Below are positions 39,045 through 47,383 of a stretch of DNA of 64,000 bases, in pieces. The DNA is from Flavimobilis marinus. GTDB lineage: Bacteria; Actinomycetota; Actinomycetes; Actinomycetales; Cellulomonadaceae. The notes below the pieces were generated by a model. That model searched no databases. It saw only the letters and a program-made list of their open reading frames with translations, and had not been told where the DNA came from. A program made the translations under genes and the position numbers. Location: NCBI RefSeq assembly GCF_900113055.1, contig NZ_FONZ01000001.1, forward strand, positions 186,001-250,000, written 5' to 3'. Position 1 is the first letter of the stretch. The number at the start of each line of letters is the position of its first letter.

Positions 39045-39629
39045 GTGCCCCCGGCTTCAGTACTGACCCGAAACCTGCCCGACGGCGTCTCCGTGCGCCC
39101 CGCTCGACCCGCCGACGTCCGACGTATCCGCGACCTCGTCGAGCCCTACGCGAACGAACGAATCCTCGTCGCGAAGGAGCAGGTCGCCTACTACGAGGCG
39201 GTCCAGGAGTTCCTCGTCGCCGCCGTCGTCGAGTCCTCCGAGGACGACGCCCTCGTGGACCTGCCCGACGACGCCCAGCCCGGCGACGTCGTCGGCTGCG
39301 GTGCCCTGCACGTCATGTGGGACGACCTCGCCGAGGTCCGCACGCTCGCCGTCGACCCGTCGTGGGTGGGCCGCGGCGTCGGTCATGCGATCCTCGAGAC
39401 GCTGCTGGAGCGCGCCCGCGCGCTCGGGCTGACCCGCCTGTTCTGCCTGACGTTCGAGGTCGACTTCTTCGCGTCGCACGGCTTCGAGGTCATCCAGGGG
39501 ACGCCGGTCGAGCCGGACGTCTACGCGCAGCTCCTGCGCTCGCACGACGACGGCATCGCCGAGTTCCTGGACCTCGCCCGGGTGAAGCCCAACACCCTGG
39601 GCAACACCCGGATGCTGCTCAACCTCTGA
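39045..39629 (+). CDS. argA: N-acetylglutamate synthase (short GNAT type)
   Basis: A 194-residue GNAT acetyltransferase like the stand-alone NAGS described in Mycobacterium (Rv2747). Matching stretches are VVGCGALHVMWDDLAEVRTLAVDP, split as VVGCGALHV and EVRTLAVDP, the acetyl-CoA loop GRGVGHAILE, LTFEVDFFASHGF and the C-terminal VKPNTLGNTRMLL. It catalyses the first step of arginine synthesis. No other arg gene is nearby. The GTG is supported by the TAGATT -10 at leaderless spacing. It is convergent with the kinase gene, with nine bases between stops. Confidence 0.88.
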   Translation: MPPASVLTRNLPDGVSVRPARPADVRRIRDLVEPYANERILVAKEQVAYYEAVQEFLVAAVVESSEDDALVDLPDDAQPGDVVGCGALHVMWDDLAEVRTLAVDPSWVGRGVGHAILETLLERARALGLTRLFCLTFEVDFFASHGFEVIQGTPVEPDVYAQLLRSHDDGIAEFLDLARVKPNTLGNTRMLLNL

Positions 39630-39638
39630 GCGGCGTCG

Positions 39639-40568
39639 TCAGTCCTGCACGGCCTTCGCGATCGTCACGGCGCGCGTGACCCACTCCTGCGCTGCGGGTC
39701 CGAGCGTGCGCTCGCGGCGGCGCTCCGATGCCTCGATGGTCCACAGCGCCTGCACCATCTCGCGCACGACGACCCAGTCCCGCGCGCGGTCGGGGTCGAG
39801 CCCGGCCACGTCGACGACAGTCCACAGGCGGTAACGGACCCGCCCGCGGACGTCCCCCGAGCCGACGACCTCGGGCCAGCGGTTCCACAGCAGCGGGGCG
39901 ACCTCGAACGCGGGGTCCCCCGACAGGGGCTTCGGGTCGATCGCGAGCCAGGGCGCACGGTCGGCCGCGAGGACGTTCGCGTCGTGCAGGTCGGTGTGGA
40001 CGAGGGTGCCGTCGGCGCCCGGCGCGAGGTCGCGCGCGAGCGACGCCGCCTGCTCGACGAGCCGGCGCGGCGCGGGCGCGTCCCGCGGCAGTGCGATGAG
40101 CCGGTCGGCCCAGTCCCGGGCGGCGTCCGAGAGGCGGTCGAGCTGCGGTGGGGCCGGCACGTGCAGCCGCTCGTACAGACCGCCGACGACGGCGCACGCG
40201 GCGACGTCGTCCAGCGTCGTCAGGGCCGTGGTGCGGGCGCGCTCGAGCAGCATCGCGAACCGGCGGGGGTCGGCGCGCAGCAGCGCGACCGCGCCGTTCC
40301 CGTGCCAGTGCTGCAGCGCGAGGTGCTCGTGCCGCGCCTCGGCGTGCGGCCAGGTGACCTTGAGCGCGGCCGGCACCCCGGCGTCGGTGCGGACGGGGAG
40401 GACGAGTGCGCACTGCCCGTGCGCCGCCGGGCCGTCCAGCGTGAGGTCCCACTCGCGCAGCAACGCGTCGACCTGGGCCGGGAGACCGCGCAGCCACGGC
40501 TCCCAGGTCTCGTCCCGGTCGCCCAGGTCGCTCATCGCGGCGGGGACCTCGATCCGCGCCGCGGTCAT
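39639..40568 (-). CDS. Aminoglycoside/streptomycin 6-kinase family protein
   Basis: A 309-residue protein kinase-like phosphotransferase of the APH(6)/streptomycin 6-kinase family. The catalytic loop HTDLHDANVL is near residues 188-197 and the metal-binding Asp follows in AIDPKPLSGD. Members phosphorylate streptomycin or, often, unknown substrates; resistance is not established here. The ATG overlaps the mutY stop by four bases (ATGA), so it is translationally coupled to mutY. Confidence 0.83.
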   Translation of the reverse strand: MTAARIEVPAAMSDLGDRDETWEPWLRGLPAQVDALLREWDLTLDGPAAHGQCALVLPVRTDAGVPAALKVTWPHAEARHEHLALQHWHGNGAVALLRADPRRFAMLLERARTTALTTLDDVAACAVVGGLYERLHVPAPPQLDRLSDAARDWADRLIALPRDAPAPRRLVEQAASLARDLAPGADGTLVHTDLHDANVLAADRAPWLAIDPKPLSGDPAFEVAPLLWNRWPEVVGSGDVRGRVRYRLWTVVDVAGLDPDRARDWVVVREMVQALWTIEASERRRERTLGPAAQEWVTRAVTIAKAVQD

Positions 40569-41461
40569 GCCGGCAGTCCCAGGTGGTCCGGGCCGGCGGC
40601 CACGGCGAGGCCGTCTGTGACGAGCCCGGCGAGCACGGCGTCGACCCGGACGGGATCGAAGTCCCCGATCAGCGCCGTGAGCCTTGCCTCGATGTCCGTG
40701 CGGGCCACGGGCGCGTGCGCCTCGCGGAGCAGCCGCATCGTCGCGCCACGGAGCTGGCGGTCCGTGCCCGCCCATCCCTGGACGCGGCGCCGGGCGGCGT
40801 GCGCGTCCGCGGGGTAGCCGGCGGCACGCCAGGCGCACAGGTCCGCGACCGGGCAGGCGTCGCACCGCGGGCTGCGGGCGGTGCACACGAGAGCCCCGAG
40901 CTCCATCGACGCCGCGGCCCAGCGCGCCGCCTCGGCGTCGTCGGCGGGCGCGACGGCATCGGCGGCCCGGGTCTCCGCCACCGTCAGGTGCGGCGAGGGA
41001 AGGGCCTCGGCGCGCAGCGTGCGGCCCAGCACCCGGCGGACGTTGGTGTCGAGCACGACGGAGCGGCGCCCGTGGGCGAACGCGGTCACGGCCGCCGCCG
41101 TGTACGCGCCGATGCCGGGCAGGGCTCGCAGGGCCTCCTCGCCGCGCGGGAGCACGCCGTCGTGCTCGGCGACGACGGCCCGTGCGCACTCCTGGAGCCT
41201 CAGGGCGCGACGGGGGTACCCCAGCCCGCCCCAGGCGCGCAGGACCTCGCCCGTCGGAGCCTCGGCGAGCGCGGCCGGGGTCGGCCAGCGCGTCAGCCAG
41301 TCCCGCCAGCGCGGCTCCACCCGGACGACCGGCGTCTGCTGCAGCATCACCTCGCTGACGAGCACGCCCCACGGGGTGCACGCCGGCTCGCGCCACGGGA
41401 GGGCCCGGGCGTGGAGGTCGAACCACGCCGTGGTGCGCGCGACGAGGGCTGCAGAGGTCAT
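40565..41461 (-). CDS. mutY: A/G-specific adenine glycosylase
   Basis: A 298-residue HhH-GPD glycosylase that removes A mispaired with 8-oxoguanine. It has catalytic Glu37 in VSEVMLQQTPV, the HhH region LPGIGAYTAAAV, the catalytic Asp in VVLDTNVRRV and a 4Fe-4S loop C-X6-C-X2-C-X5-C (VCTARSPRCDACPVADLC). The C-terminal part after the cluster is short, with no obvious NUDIX-like domain. The ATG at 41461 is supported by GATAAT seven bases upstream; an alternative start at 41476 lies over that box. It is coupled to the kinase gene downstream. Confidence 0.93.
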   Translation of the reverse strand: MTSAALVARTTAWFDLHARALPWREPACTPWGVLVSEVMLQQTPVVRVEPRWRDWLTRWPTPAALAEAPTGEVLRAWGGLGYPRRALRLQECARAVVAEHDGVLPRGEEALRALPGIGAYTAAAVTAFAHGRRSVVLDTNVRRVLGRTLRAEALPSPHLTVAETRAADAVAPADDAEAARWAAASMELGALVCTARSPRCDACPVADLCAWRAAGYPADAHAARRRVQGWAGTDRQLRGATMRLLREAHAPVARTDIEARLTALIGDFDPVRVDAVLAGLVTDGLAVAAGPDHLGLPA

Positions 41462-41468
41462 CGCGCCG

Positions 41469-41474
41469 ATTATC
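41469..41474 (-). promoter_or_regulatory. -10 hexamer before mutY
   Basis: GATAAT on the minus strand ends seven bases before the ATG at 41461, so the mutY mRNA should have at most a one-base leader. Confidence 0.5.
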
Positions 41475-41604
41475 ACCCCGCACGCTCACCCTCGGCGTCG
41501 CGGCGCGTCTGCGCGCTGCCCGCGGTCCGCGCGCCGTAGCCTGGGCGGCACAGGGGCGGTGACGGCACACGGAGGGCCCCGGCGGCCCGTGACGGAGGTA
41601 GGCC

Positions 41605-42354
41605 ATGGGTACCGTGACGCGACCGGTCGGGCCGCTGCCCCCGCGCGTCTACTGGGTGCGACGGCTCGTGGCGCTGGTTGTCGTGGTCGTCGTCCTCGTG
41701 GTCGCGTTCGCCGTCGTTCGAGCACTGACCGCCGGCGACGCCGCCCAGGGCAGCGACACCGGTGGCGAGGTGAGCGCCGCCCCGGACGGGTCCGGCTCTT
41801 CGGGCGGAGCGGACGACGACGGGGACGCCGGCGCGGCTGACGGCGGTGCAGACGGCGCGGCTGACGGCGGTGCCGAGAAGGGTGAGGGCGACACGGACGC
41901 CGGCGCGGACGGTGAGGCTCCCGCCGACGAGGAGCCCGCTGCGGGCGACGCCCCCGATGGCGCAGCGACGCCCGAGTGCGCCAAGGCGGACGTCGCCGTC
42001 GCGCTGCGCTCCGACGCGTCGACCTACGCCGCGAAGGCGGACCCCGTGTTCACCATGGACGTGACCAACGTCGGTGACGCGCCCTGCCTCGTCGACGTCA
42101 CGGACGACACCCGCGAGCTGCTGATCGTCTCCGGACCCGCCCGGGTGTGGTCGAGCGCGGACTGCAACGACCCCGATGCGCGCCTCCTGCTCCTCAGCCC
42201 CGGCCAGGTCGACTCGCAGGAGCTCACGTGGTCGCGGGTGCGTTCGGACGAGAAGTGCGCTGCCTCGGACGTCGTGGCGGCACCCGGGACGTACCGCGCC
42301 ACGCTGAGCCTCCTCGGGCGCGCCACCGACGAGCTGGTCTTCGTCCTCGGCTAG
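41605..42354 (+). CDS. Membrane-anchored secreted-domain protein, unknown
   Basis: A 249-residue protein with a short cytoplasmic N-terminus, one transmembrane helix (about 22-42), a 75-residue linker of Gly, Ala, Asp, Ser and Glu with repeated ADGGADGA, and a C-terminal extracytoplasmic beta-rich domain of about 120 residues with four Cys (ECAKADVAV, PCLVDV, DCNDP, KCAAS), probably two disulfides. The domain looks Ig-like, but no family is assigned. The ATG has GGAGG upstream. The low-complexity acidic linker suggests passage through the cell wall. Confidence 0.7.
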   Translation: MGTVTRPVGPLPPRVYWVRRLVALVVVVVVLVVAFAVVRALTAGDAAQGSDTGGEVSAAPDGSGSSGGADDDGDAGAADGGADGAADGGAEKGEGDTDAGADGEAPADEEPAAGDAPDGAATPECAKADVAVALRSDASTYAAKADPVFTMDVTNVGDAPCLVDVTDDTRELLIVSGPARVWSSADCNDPDARLLLLSPGQVDSQELTWSRVRSDEKCAASDVVAAPGTYRATLSLLGRATDELVFVLG

Positions 42355-42359
42355 GGCGC

Positions 42360-42812
42360 TCAGACGGTCGGGTCGGACTGCTTCTCTGCTAGCAGGCTGA
42401 GCCGGAGCAGCGTCTCGATGTTGCGCTTGCGGATCGCTGCCTGCCGGACCGCCTTCGGGGCCCATGAGGCGGGGCCGGACACGATGTCCTCGCGCATCTC
42501 GATGCGGGTGCCCGTCCCGCTCGGGGTCAGCGTGATCTCCACCTTCGCGCGACCGACCGGTCGCATGGCCGCGTCGAGCACGAGCGTGCGGCCCGGCGCG
42601 CTCATGAGGACCGTGGTGCGGTCGTCGACGAGGATCGGCCACGCGCCCACGGAGTGGTGGACGCGGGCGCCCTCGCCCGGGAACGCGGCCTCGACCGCGC
42701 GGACGCGGGAGGCGCCGACCACCCAGCTGGGGTACTTCCAGCCGTCGGCCAGGATGCTCCACACCTGATCGGGCGAGGCTGGGGTCTCACGGGCCACGGT
42801 CACGAGCTTCAC
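42360..42812 (-). CDS. SRPBCC family (START-like) protein
   Basis: A 150-residue single-domain SRPBCC protein (polyketide cyclase/dehydrase-like). The pattern TPASPDQVWSILADGWKYPSWVVG at the N-terminus (quoted by its ends TPASPDQVW and YPSWVVG), LTPSGTGTRIEMRED and a final helix match lipid- or ligand-binding members. The GTG start has GGAGG upstream. Its ligand is unknown. The stop lies five bases from the convergent stop of the membrane-anchored protein gene. Confidence 0.8.
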   Translation of the reverse strand: MKLVTVARETPASPDQVWSILADGWKYPSWVVGASRVRAVEAAFPGEGARVHHSVGAWPILVDDRTTVLMSAPGRTLVLDAAMRPVGRAKVEITLTPSGTGTRIEMREDIVSGPASWAPKAVRQAAIRKRNIETLLRLSLLAEKQSDPTV

Positions 42813-42878
42813 GGCGCACCTCCGGGTTCGATGCGCTCAGGCTAGATCGGGTGCCGCGGCGTCGCGCGGCGAACGCTG

Positions 42879-43964
42879 CTAGACGTACCGCTCCAAGATG
42901 CTCGACTCGGCCAGCCGGGAGAGCCCCTCGCGAACGGCTCGGGCGCGCTGCTCGCCGACGCCCTCCACGCTCATGAGCTCCTCGATCGTCGCCGCGAGCA
43001 TGCGCTGCAGCCCGCCGAAGTGGTTGACCAGGCGCTCGATGATGGTCGCGGGCAGACGCGGCACCTTCGACAGCAGGCGGTAGCCGTGCGGCGCGACGGC
43101 GGCGTCGAGCGCGTCGCCCCCGCCGGGCAGGCCGAGCACCCGACCGATCTGGCTGAGGTCGAGCAGCTGGGTGGAGTCGAGCTCCGCCAGCGCGCCGAGG
43201 ACGTCGGCGATGGTGCGGTCCTTGCCGCGCAGCTCGACGTAGTCGCGGATCACGGAGTCGCGGTCGGAGCCCAGCCCGCCGATGAGCTCGTCCAGCTGCA
43301 GGGCGAGGAGCCGTCCGTCAGTGCCGAGCTCGATGACGTAGCCCGCGATCTCCTCGGAGATCCGGCCGACCATCTCGAGGCGCTGCACCACGGCGCACAC
43401 GTCGCGCACCGTGACGAGGTCCTCGATCTCCAGGGCCGAGAGCGTGCCGGAGACCTCGTCGAGACGTGCCTTGTAGCGCTCGAGCGTGGCGAGCGCCTGG
43501 TTGGCGCGCGAGAGGATCGTGTCCGTGTCCTCGAGCGCGTGCCGGTGCCCGCCGGTGTAGACGGCGACGATGCGCATCGACTGGCTCACGGAGATCACGG
43601 GGAAGCCGGTCTGCTTGGCGACGCGCTCGGCCGTGCGGTGACGCGTCCCGGACTCCGAGGTCTCGATGGTCGGGTCCGGCAGCAGCTGCACGGCTGCGCG
43701 CAGGACGCGGGAGGCGTGCCGGTCGAGGACGATCGCGCCGTCCATCTTGGCCAGCTCGCGCAGCCGGGTGGCGGAGAAGTCGACGTCGAGTTCGAAGCCG
43801 CCGGAGCAGATCGAGTCGACCACGGGGTCCATGCCCATGACGATGAGGGCTCCCGTGCGTCCGCGCAGGATCCGCTCGAGGCCGTCACGGAGCTCGGTGC
43901 CGGGGGCGACCGCCGCGAGGGTGTCGCGCAGCAGGTCGTCGAGGTGTGCGGGGATCGGGGCCAC
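42879..43964 (-). CDS. disA: DNA integrity scanning protein DisA (diadenylate cyclase)
   Basis: A 361-residue protein that makes c-di-AMP and scans DNA for branched lesions. The DAC domain has both hallmark motifs, DGA at 75-77 and RHR at 108-110 ([10 protein letters not shown]). A helical spine and a C-terminal helix-hairpin-helix domain ([18 protein letters not shown]) follow. It lies ten bases after radA on the minus strand, the usual radA-disA pair. The GTG at 43964 is chosen from the conserved N-terminus; TAGGAT seven bases upstream may drive a second, leaderless transcript. Confidence 0.95.
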   Translation of the reverse strand: MAPIPAHLDDLLRDTLAAVAPGTELRDGLERILRGRTGALIVMGMDPVVDSICSGGFELDVDFSATRLRELAKMDGAIVLDRHASRVLRAAVQLLPDPTIETSESGTRHRTAERVAKQTGFPVISVSQSMRIVAVYTGGHRHALEDTDTILSRANQALATLERYKARLDEVSGTLSALEIEDLVTVRDVCAVVQRLEMVGRISEEIAGYVIELGTDGRLLALQLDELIGGLGSDRDSVIRDYVELRGKDRTIADVLGALAELDSTQLLDLSQIGRVLGLPGGGDALDAAVAPHGYRLLSKVPRLPATIIERLVNHFGGLQRMLAATIEELMSVEGVGEQRARAVREGLSRLAESSILERYV

Positions 43965-43971
43965 GGGGTGA

Positions 43972-43977
43972 ATCCTA
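43972..43977 (-). promoter_or_regulatory. Possible internal -10 before disA
   Basis: TAGGAT on the minus strand overlaps the radA stop codon and ends seven bases before the disA GTG. It could give disA its own leaderless transcript in addition to readthrough from radA. Confidence 0.35.
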
Positions 43978-45378
43978 TAGGCCAGAGCGCTCACGAACAG
44001 GGGCGACGCGAGCAAGCTCCATCGCTTGAGCGAGTCCGCTGGCGGGCAGCAGCTCCATGCCGGGCGGGGCGACCTCCGCGCTGCCCGCCGGCACGATCGC
44101 ACGGGTGAACCCGAGCCGGGCCGCCTCCGCGAGGCGGCGGCCCAGGGTCGCGACCGGGCGCAGCTCGCCGGAGAGGCCGACCTCCCCGATCGCGACGGTG
44201 CCACGGGCTGCCGGGACCTGCGTCGCGGCGCTCATGGCGGCGAGGGCGATCGCGAGGTCGGCGGCGGGCTCGACCACCCGTGCGCCGCCGATCGTGGAGA
44301 CGTAAACGTCCTGGCTGTCGAGCCGCAGGCCGGCGTGCCGGTGCATGACGGCGAGGATCATCGCGAGGCGGCTCGAGTCGACGCCGCTCGTGGTGCGCCG
44401 CGGGTTGGCCAGGGTGGACGGCACGGCGAGGGCCTGGATCTCGAGGGGCAGCGGGCGCCGGCCCTCGAGGGAGATCGTCACGCACGTCCCCGGCACGTCG
44501 GCGAGGGCGTGCGACATGAACAGCCCGCTCGGGTCGGAGACGCCCGCGATCCCGGTCTCGGTCAGCTCGAAGCACCCGACCTCGTCCGTCGGGCCGTAGC
44601 GGTTCTTGACCGCGCGGACCATGCGCAGGCTCGCGTGCCGGTCGCCCTCGAACTGGCAGACGACGTCGACGAGGTGCTCGAGGGTGCGGGGGCCTGCGAC
44701 GGTGCCGTCCTTGGTCACGTGCCCGACGAGGACGACGGGCATGTCCCGCGACTTCGCGGCGGTGATGATCGCTGCCGCGACCTCCCGCACCTGGGACACG
44801 CCGCCCGGAGCGCCGTCGACCTCGGCGGACGCGATCGTCTGCACGGAGTCCAGGACGAGGAGGTCGGGTCGCTCGGCCTCGATGTGGCCGAGCACCGTGC
44901 CGAGGTCGGTCTCGGAGGCGAGGAGCAGCCCCGCCTGCAGCGCGCCGATCCGCTCGGCGCGCAGCCGCACCTGCCCGGCGGACTCCTCGCCGCTGACGTA
45001 CAGGACGCGGCGGCCCGTCCCGGCCGCGATCCCCGCGACGTCGAGCAGCAGGGTCGACTTGCCCACGCCCGGCTCGCCCGCGAGGAGCACGACGGCGCCC
45101 GGCACGAGCCCGCCGCCCAGGACCCGGTCGAACTCGGCGACGCCGGTGGGCACCGCCCGCGCACCCTCGACCGGGATGTCGGCGATCGGCCGGGCCGGCG
45201 TGTGGGCCGGGGACGTCGCGACCGTGCGCGGGCCCGTCGGGGCCGCACCCTGCTCCGCGACGGTCCCCCACTCCTGGCACTCGCCGCACCGCCCGACCCA
45301 CTTGGCCGTGGTCCAGCCGCACTCGGAGCAGCGGAATCCGCGGGGCTGGGCGGCGGTGCGGCGCGAGGAGGAGCTCAT
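43975..45378 (-). CDS. radA: DNA repair protein RadA
   Basis: A 467-residue RecA-like ATPase that helps process recombination intermediates. It has an N-terminal C4 zinc finger (Cys17, 20, 31, 34), Walker [10 protein letters not shown] near 100, the RadA-specific [11 protein letters not shown] and a C-terminal Lon-protease-like domain. The ATG at 45378 ([11 protein letters not shown]) is ten codons inside the longest frame; TACCGT seven bases upstream supports it. It is co-transcribed with disA. Confidence 0.95.
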   Translation of the reverse strand: MSSSSRRTAAQPRGFRCSECGWTTAKWVGRCGECQEWGTVAEQGAAPTGPRTVATSPAHTPARPIADIPVEGARAVPTGVAEFDRVLGGGLVPGAVVLLAGEPGVGKSTLLLDVAGIAAGTGRRVLYVSGEESAGQVRLRAERIGALQAGLLLASETDLGTVLGHIEAERPDLLVLDSVQTIASAEVDGAPGGVSQVREVAAAIITAAKSRDMPVVLVGHVTKDGTVAGPRTLEHLVDVVCQFEGDRHASLRMVRAVKNRYGPTDEVGCFELTETGIAGVSDPSGLFMSHALADVPGTCVTISLEGRRPLPLEIQALAVPSTLANPRRTTSGVDSSRLAMILAVMHRHAGLRLDSQDVYVSTIGGARVVEPAADLAIALAAMSAATQVPAARGTVAIGEVGLSGELRPVATLGRRLAEAARLGFTRAIVPAGSAEVAPPGMELLPASGLAQAMELARVAPVRERSGL

Positions 45379-45385
45379 GGGCGTC

Positions 45386-45391
45386 ACGGTA
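45386..45391 (-). promoter_or_regulatory. -10 hexamer before radA
   Basis: TACCGT on the minus strand ends seven bases before the ATG at 45378, again predicting a leaderless or one-base-leader transcript. Confidence 0.4.
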
Positions 45392-45467
45392 GCCGGGGGC
45401 GGTGACACGCGTCGGCCTGCCGGTGTCGGGCGCCCGCCGTAGGCTCGGTGCGGACGAGAGGTGGAGG

Positions 45468-46160
45468 ATGAGCGACGAGACGCCGCAGCACGGACAGCCG
45501 CAGCACGGACGACGCACCGACGGGCCGGACGGGGACGCCGCGCGCCCCGCGGGGACGAGCGAGCGCCCTGGGCGGCGCTCGTGGTGGATCGCGGGAGGGC
45601 TCCTGCTGCTGCTCGTGGTTGCCGCCGCAGTCGTGTGGGCCGCGACGCGAGGCAGTGAGGAGCCGGCAGCCGAGCCGACGACCCCGCCAGCCGTGACGAT
45701 CACCAACCCGCTGCCCACGCCCGAGGTCTCCCCGGTTGCCAAGGAGCCCGGGACACCCCTGTACGACCTGCTGCCGAGCACGGTGCTGCAGTTCGCGCTC
45801 AGTGCAGCGAGCGCCGAGGACCCGGGCCTGGCCCCGTGGACCGCGGGTGCGCTCGAGGTCCACCGGCTCACGTACGTGGCTGCCGACGGGACCGAGCTGA
45901 TCGTCGTCGCGACGCAGTGGGAGACGCCCGAGGATGCGGAGGCGGCCCGTGCGGCCGTCGACGCCGCCGTCGCGACCGAACTGCCCGATGCGGTCGCGAC
46001 GAACGATCCCGTCCAGGTCGGCGAGGCGCAGACCGGCACCGCGACGACGCGTGCAGGCGATCCCACCGGAGTGGTGACCTGGTCGAACGGCACTGCGGTC
46101 CTGCGCGCCGAAGGGCCGGCCGACACGGTGCGCGACGTGTTCCTGGCGTTCCCGATCTGA
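45468..46160 (+). CDS. Membrane-anchored protein, unknown function
   Basis: A 230-residue protein with a hydrophilic N-terminal 35 residues (QHGQPQHGRR), one transmembrane helix (about 40-60), a Pro/Thr-rich linker and an extracytoplasmic alpha/beta domain (about 95-230). No Cys or catalytic motif is evident. GGAGG precedes the ATG. It is divergent from radA. Family unknown. Confidence 0.65.
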   Translation: MSDETPQHGQPQHGRRTDGPDGDAARPAGTSERPGRRSWWIAGGLLLLLVVAAAVVWAATRGSEEPAAEPTTPPAVTITNPLPTPEVSPVAKEPGTPLYDLLPSTVLQFALSAASAEDPGLAPWTAGALEVHRLTYVAADGTELIVVATQWETPEDAEAARAAVDAAVATELPDAVATNDPVQVGEAQTGTATTRAGDPTGVVTWSNGTAVLRAEGPADTVRDVFLAFPI

Positions 46161-46220
46161 CCGCGCTGCGGTAGTTTTCGCTCGGGAGCGTCGTCGACGC
46201 GCTCCGGGAAAGGCCAGACC

Positions 46221-47261
46221 ATGCCGCACCGCCCCGCTCGGCCACCGGCCATGAGCGACGTCGCCGTCGCCGCGGGGGTGTCTCACCAGACCGTCTCGCG
46301 CGTCCTCAACGACCATCCGAACGTCAGCGAGGCGACACGCTCGCGGGTGCTCGCCGCGATCGAGACGCTCGGGTACCGCCGCAACAGCGCGGCGCGAGCC
46401 CTGGCGACCCGGCGCTCGTCGACGATCGGCGTCGTGTCGACCGGCTCGCCGCTGTTCGGGCCGGCGTCGACGCTCCTGGCGACGGAGGCAGCGGCGCGCG
46501 AGGCCGGGTACTTCGTGTCCCTCGCGACGATCACGCGCCACGACCGCGACGCGATGCGGGAGGCGTTCGACCACTTCCTGAGCCAGGGCGTCGACGGGAT
46601 CATCGTCGTCGCGCCGCACGACGAGGTCGCCGATGCCGTGGTCAGCCTGGCCGCTCCGGTCGCGGCCGTCCTCATCTCCTCGACGCAGGTGCGAGACGCC
46701 GGGACGGGCGCGGGCCTCGTGCGCTCCGTGGGTGTCGACCAGCGGGCGGGCGCGCGTCTGGCCACCCAGCACCTGCTCGACCTGGGGCACGACGACGTCG
46801 TGCACCTCGCGGGCCCCTCCGACTGGTTCGACGCTCGGGAGCGCGTGGCCGGCTGGCGCGCGACGCTGGACGCGGCAGGGGTGGCCTGGCGCGAGCCGCT
46901 CGCGGGCGACTGGAGCGCGGAGCGCGGGTACGACGTCGGGCGGCGGCTCGTCGACGAAGGTCTACCGAGCGCGATCTTCGCGGGGAACGACCAGCTAGCC
47001 CTCGGTCTGCTGCACGCCTTCTGGGACGCCGGTGTCCGCGTACCGGACGACGTCTCGGTCGTCGGGTTCGACGACGTCGCCGGTTCCGACCACTTCATCC
47101 CGCCGCTCACCACCGTGCGCCAGCACTTCGGTCGCCTCGGCCGCCGGGCGATCGACGTGCTGACCGGCCTGCTCGCCGGCGAGGAGCGCGATCAGGCGCC
47201 GCTGCTGCCCGACCTGCGGGTTCGTGCCTCGACGGCCCCGCCGCGTTCCGCGACGGCGTAA
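46221..47261 (+). CDS. LacI family regulator of arabinose genes
   Basis: A 346-residue LacI/GalR repressor. The helix-turn-helix and hinge (about residues 11-62: MSDVAVAAGVSHQTVSRVLN, GYRRNSAARALATRR) are followed by a periplasmic-binding-protein-like effector domain. It lies 122 bp upstream of araB in the same direction. Two copies of TGTTAGCGCTAACA, a typical LacI-family palindrome with central CG, stand before araB and the sugar importer, so it is the likely repressor of both (inference). Confidence 0.88.
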   Translation: MPHRPARPPAMSDVAVAAGVSHQTVSRVLNDHPNVSEATRSRVLAAIETLGYRRNSAARALATRRSSTIGVVSTGSPLFGPASTLLATEAAAREAGYFVSLATITRHDRDAMREAFDHFLSQGVDGIIVVAPHDEVADAVVSLAAPVAAVLISSTQVRDAGTGAGLVRSVGVDQRAGARLATQHLLDLGHDDVVHLAGPSDWFDARERVAGWRATLDAAGVAWREPLAGDWSAERGYDVGRRLVDEGLPSAIFAGNDQLALGLLHAFWDAGVRVPDDVSVVGFDDVAGSDHFIPPLTTVRQHFGRLGRRAIDVLTGLLAGEERDQAPLLPDLRVRASTAPPRSATA

Positions 47262-47299
47262 CGGGTGGGTGCGCGCGCCGAGCCGAGCGGGCCCGGCGC

Positions 47300-47330
47300 T
47301 TGACGATCGGCGCGTTGTTAGCGCTAACAT
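47300..47330 (+). promoter_or_regulatory. araB promoter and LacI-type operator
   Basis: TTGACG (47300-47305) and TAACAT (47325-47330) lie 19 bp apart. The perfect 14-bp palindrome TGTTAGCGCTAACA at 47316-47329 overlaps the spacer and -10. Binding there would block RNA polymerase. Confidence 0.75.
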
Positions 47331-47383
47331 TGCAGGGTGGCGCCGACGGTCGCGCGCCCCTTCTCGAGGCAATGGAGCCGAGC

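Noticed and set aside
46161-46220. Short inverted repeat around GGAGCG/CGCTCC before the LacI gene as an operator
   Set aside because: Only a 6-bp stem in GC-rich sequence; expected by chance, and unlike the TGTTAGCGCTAACA sites.
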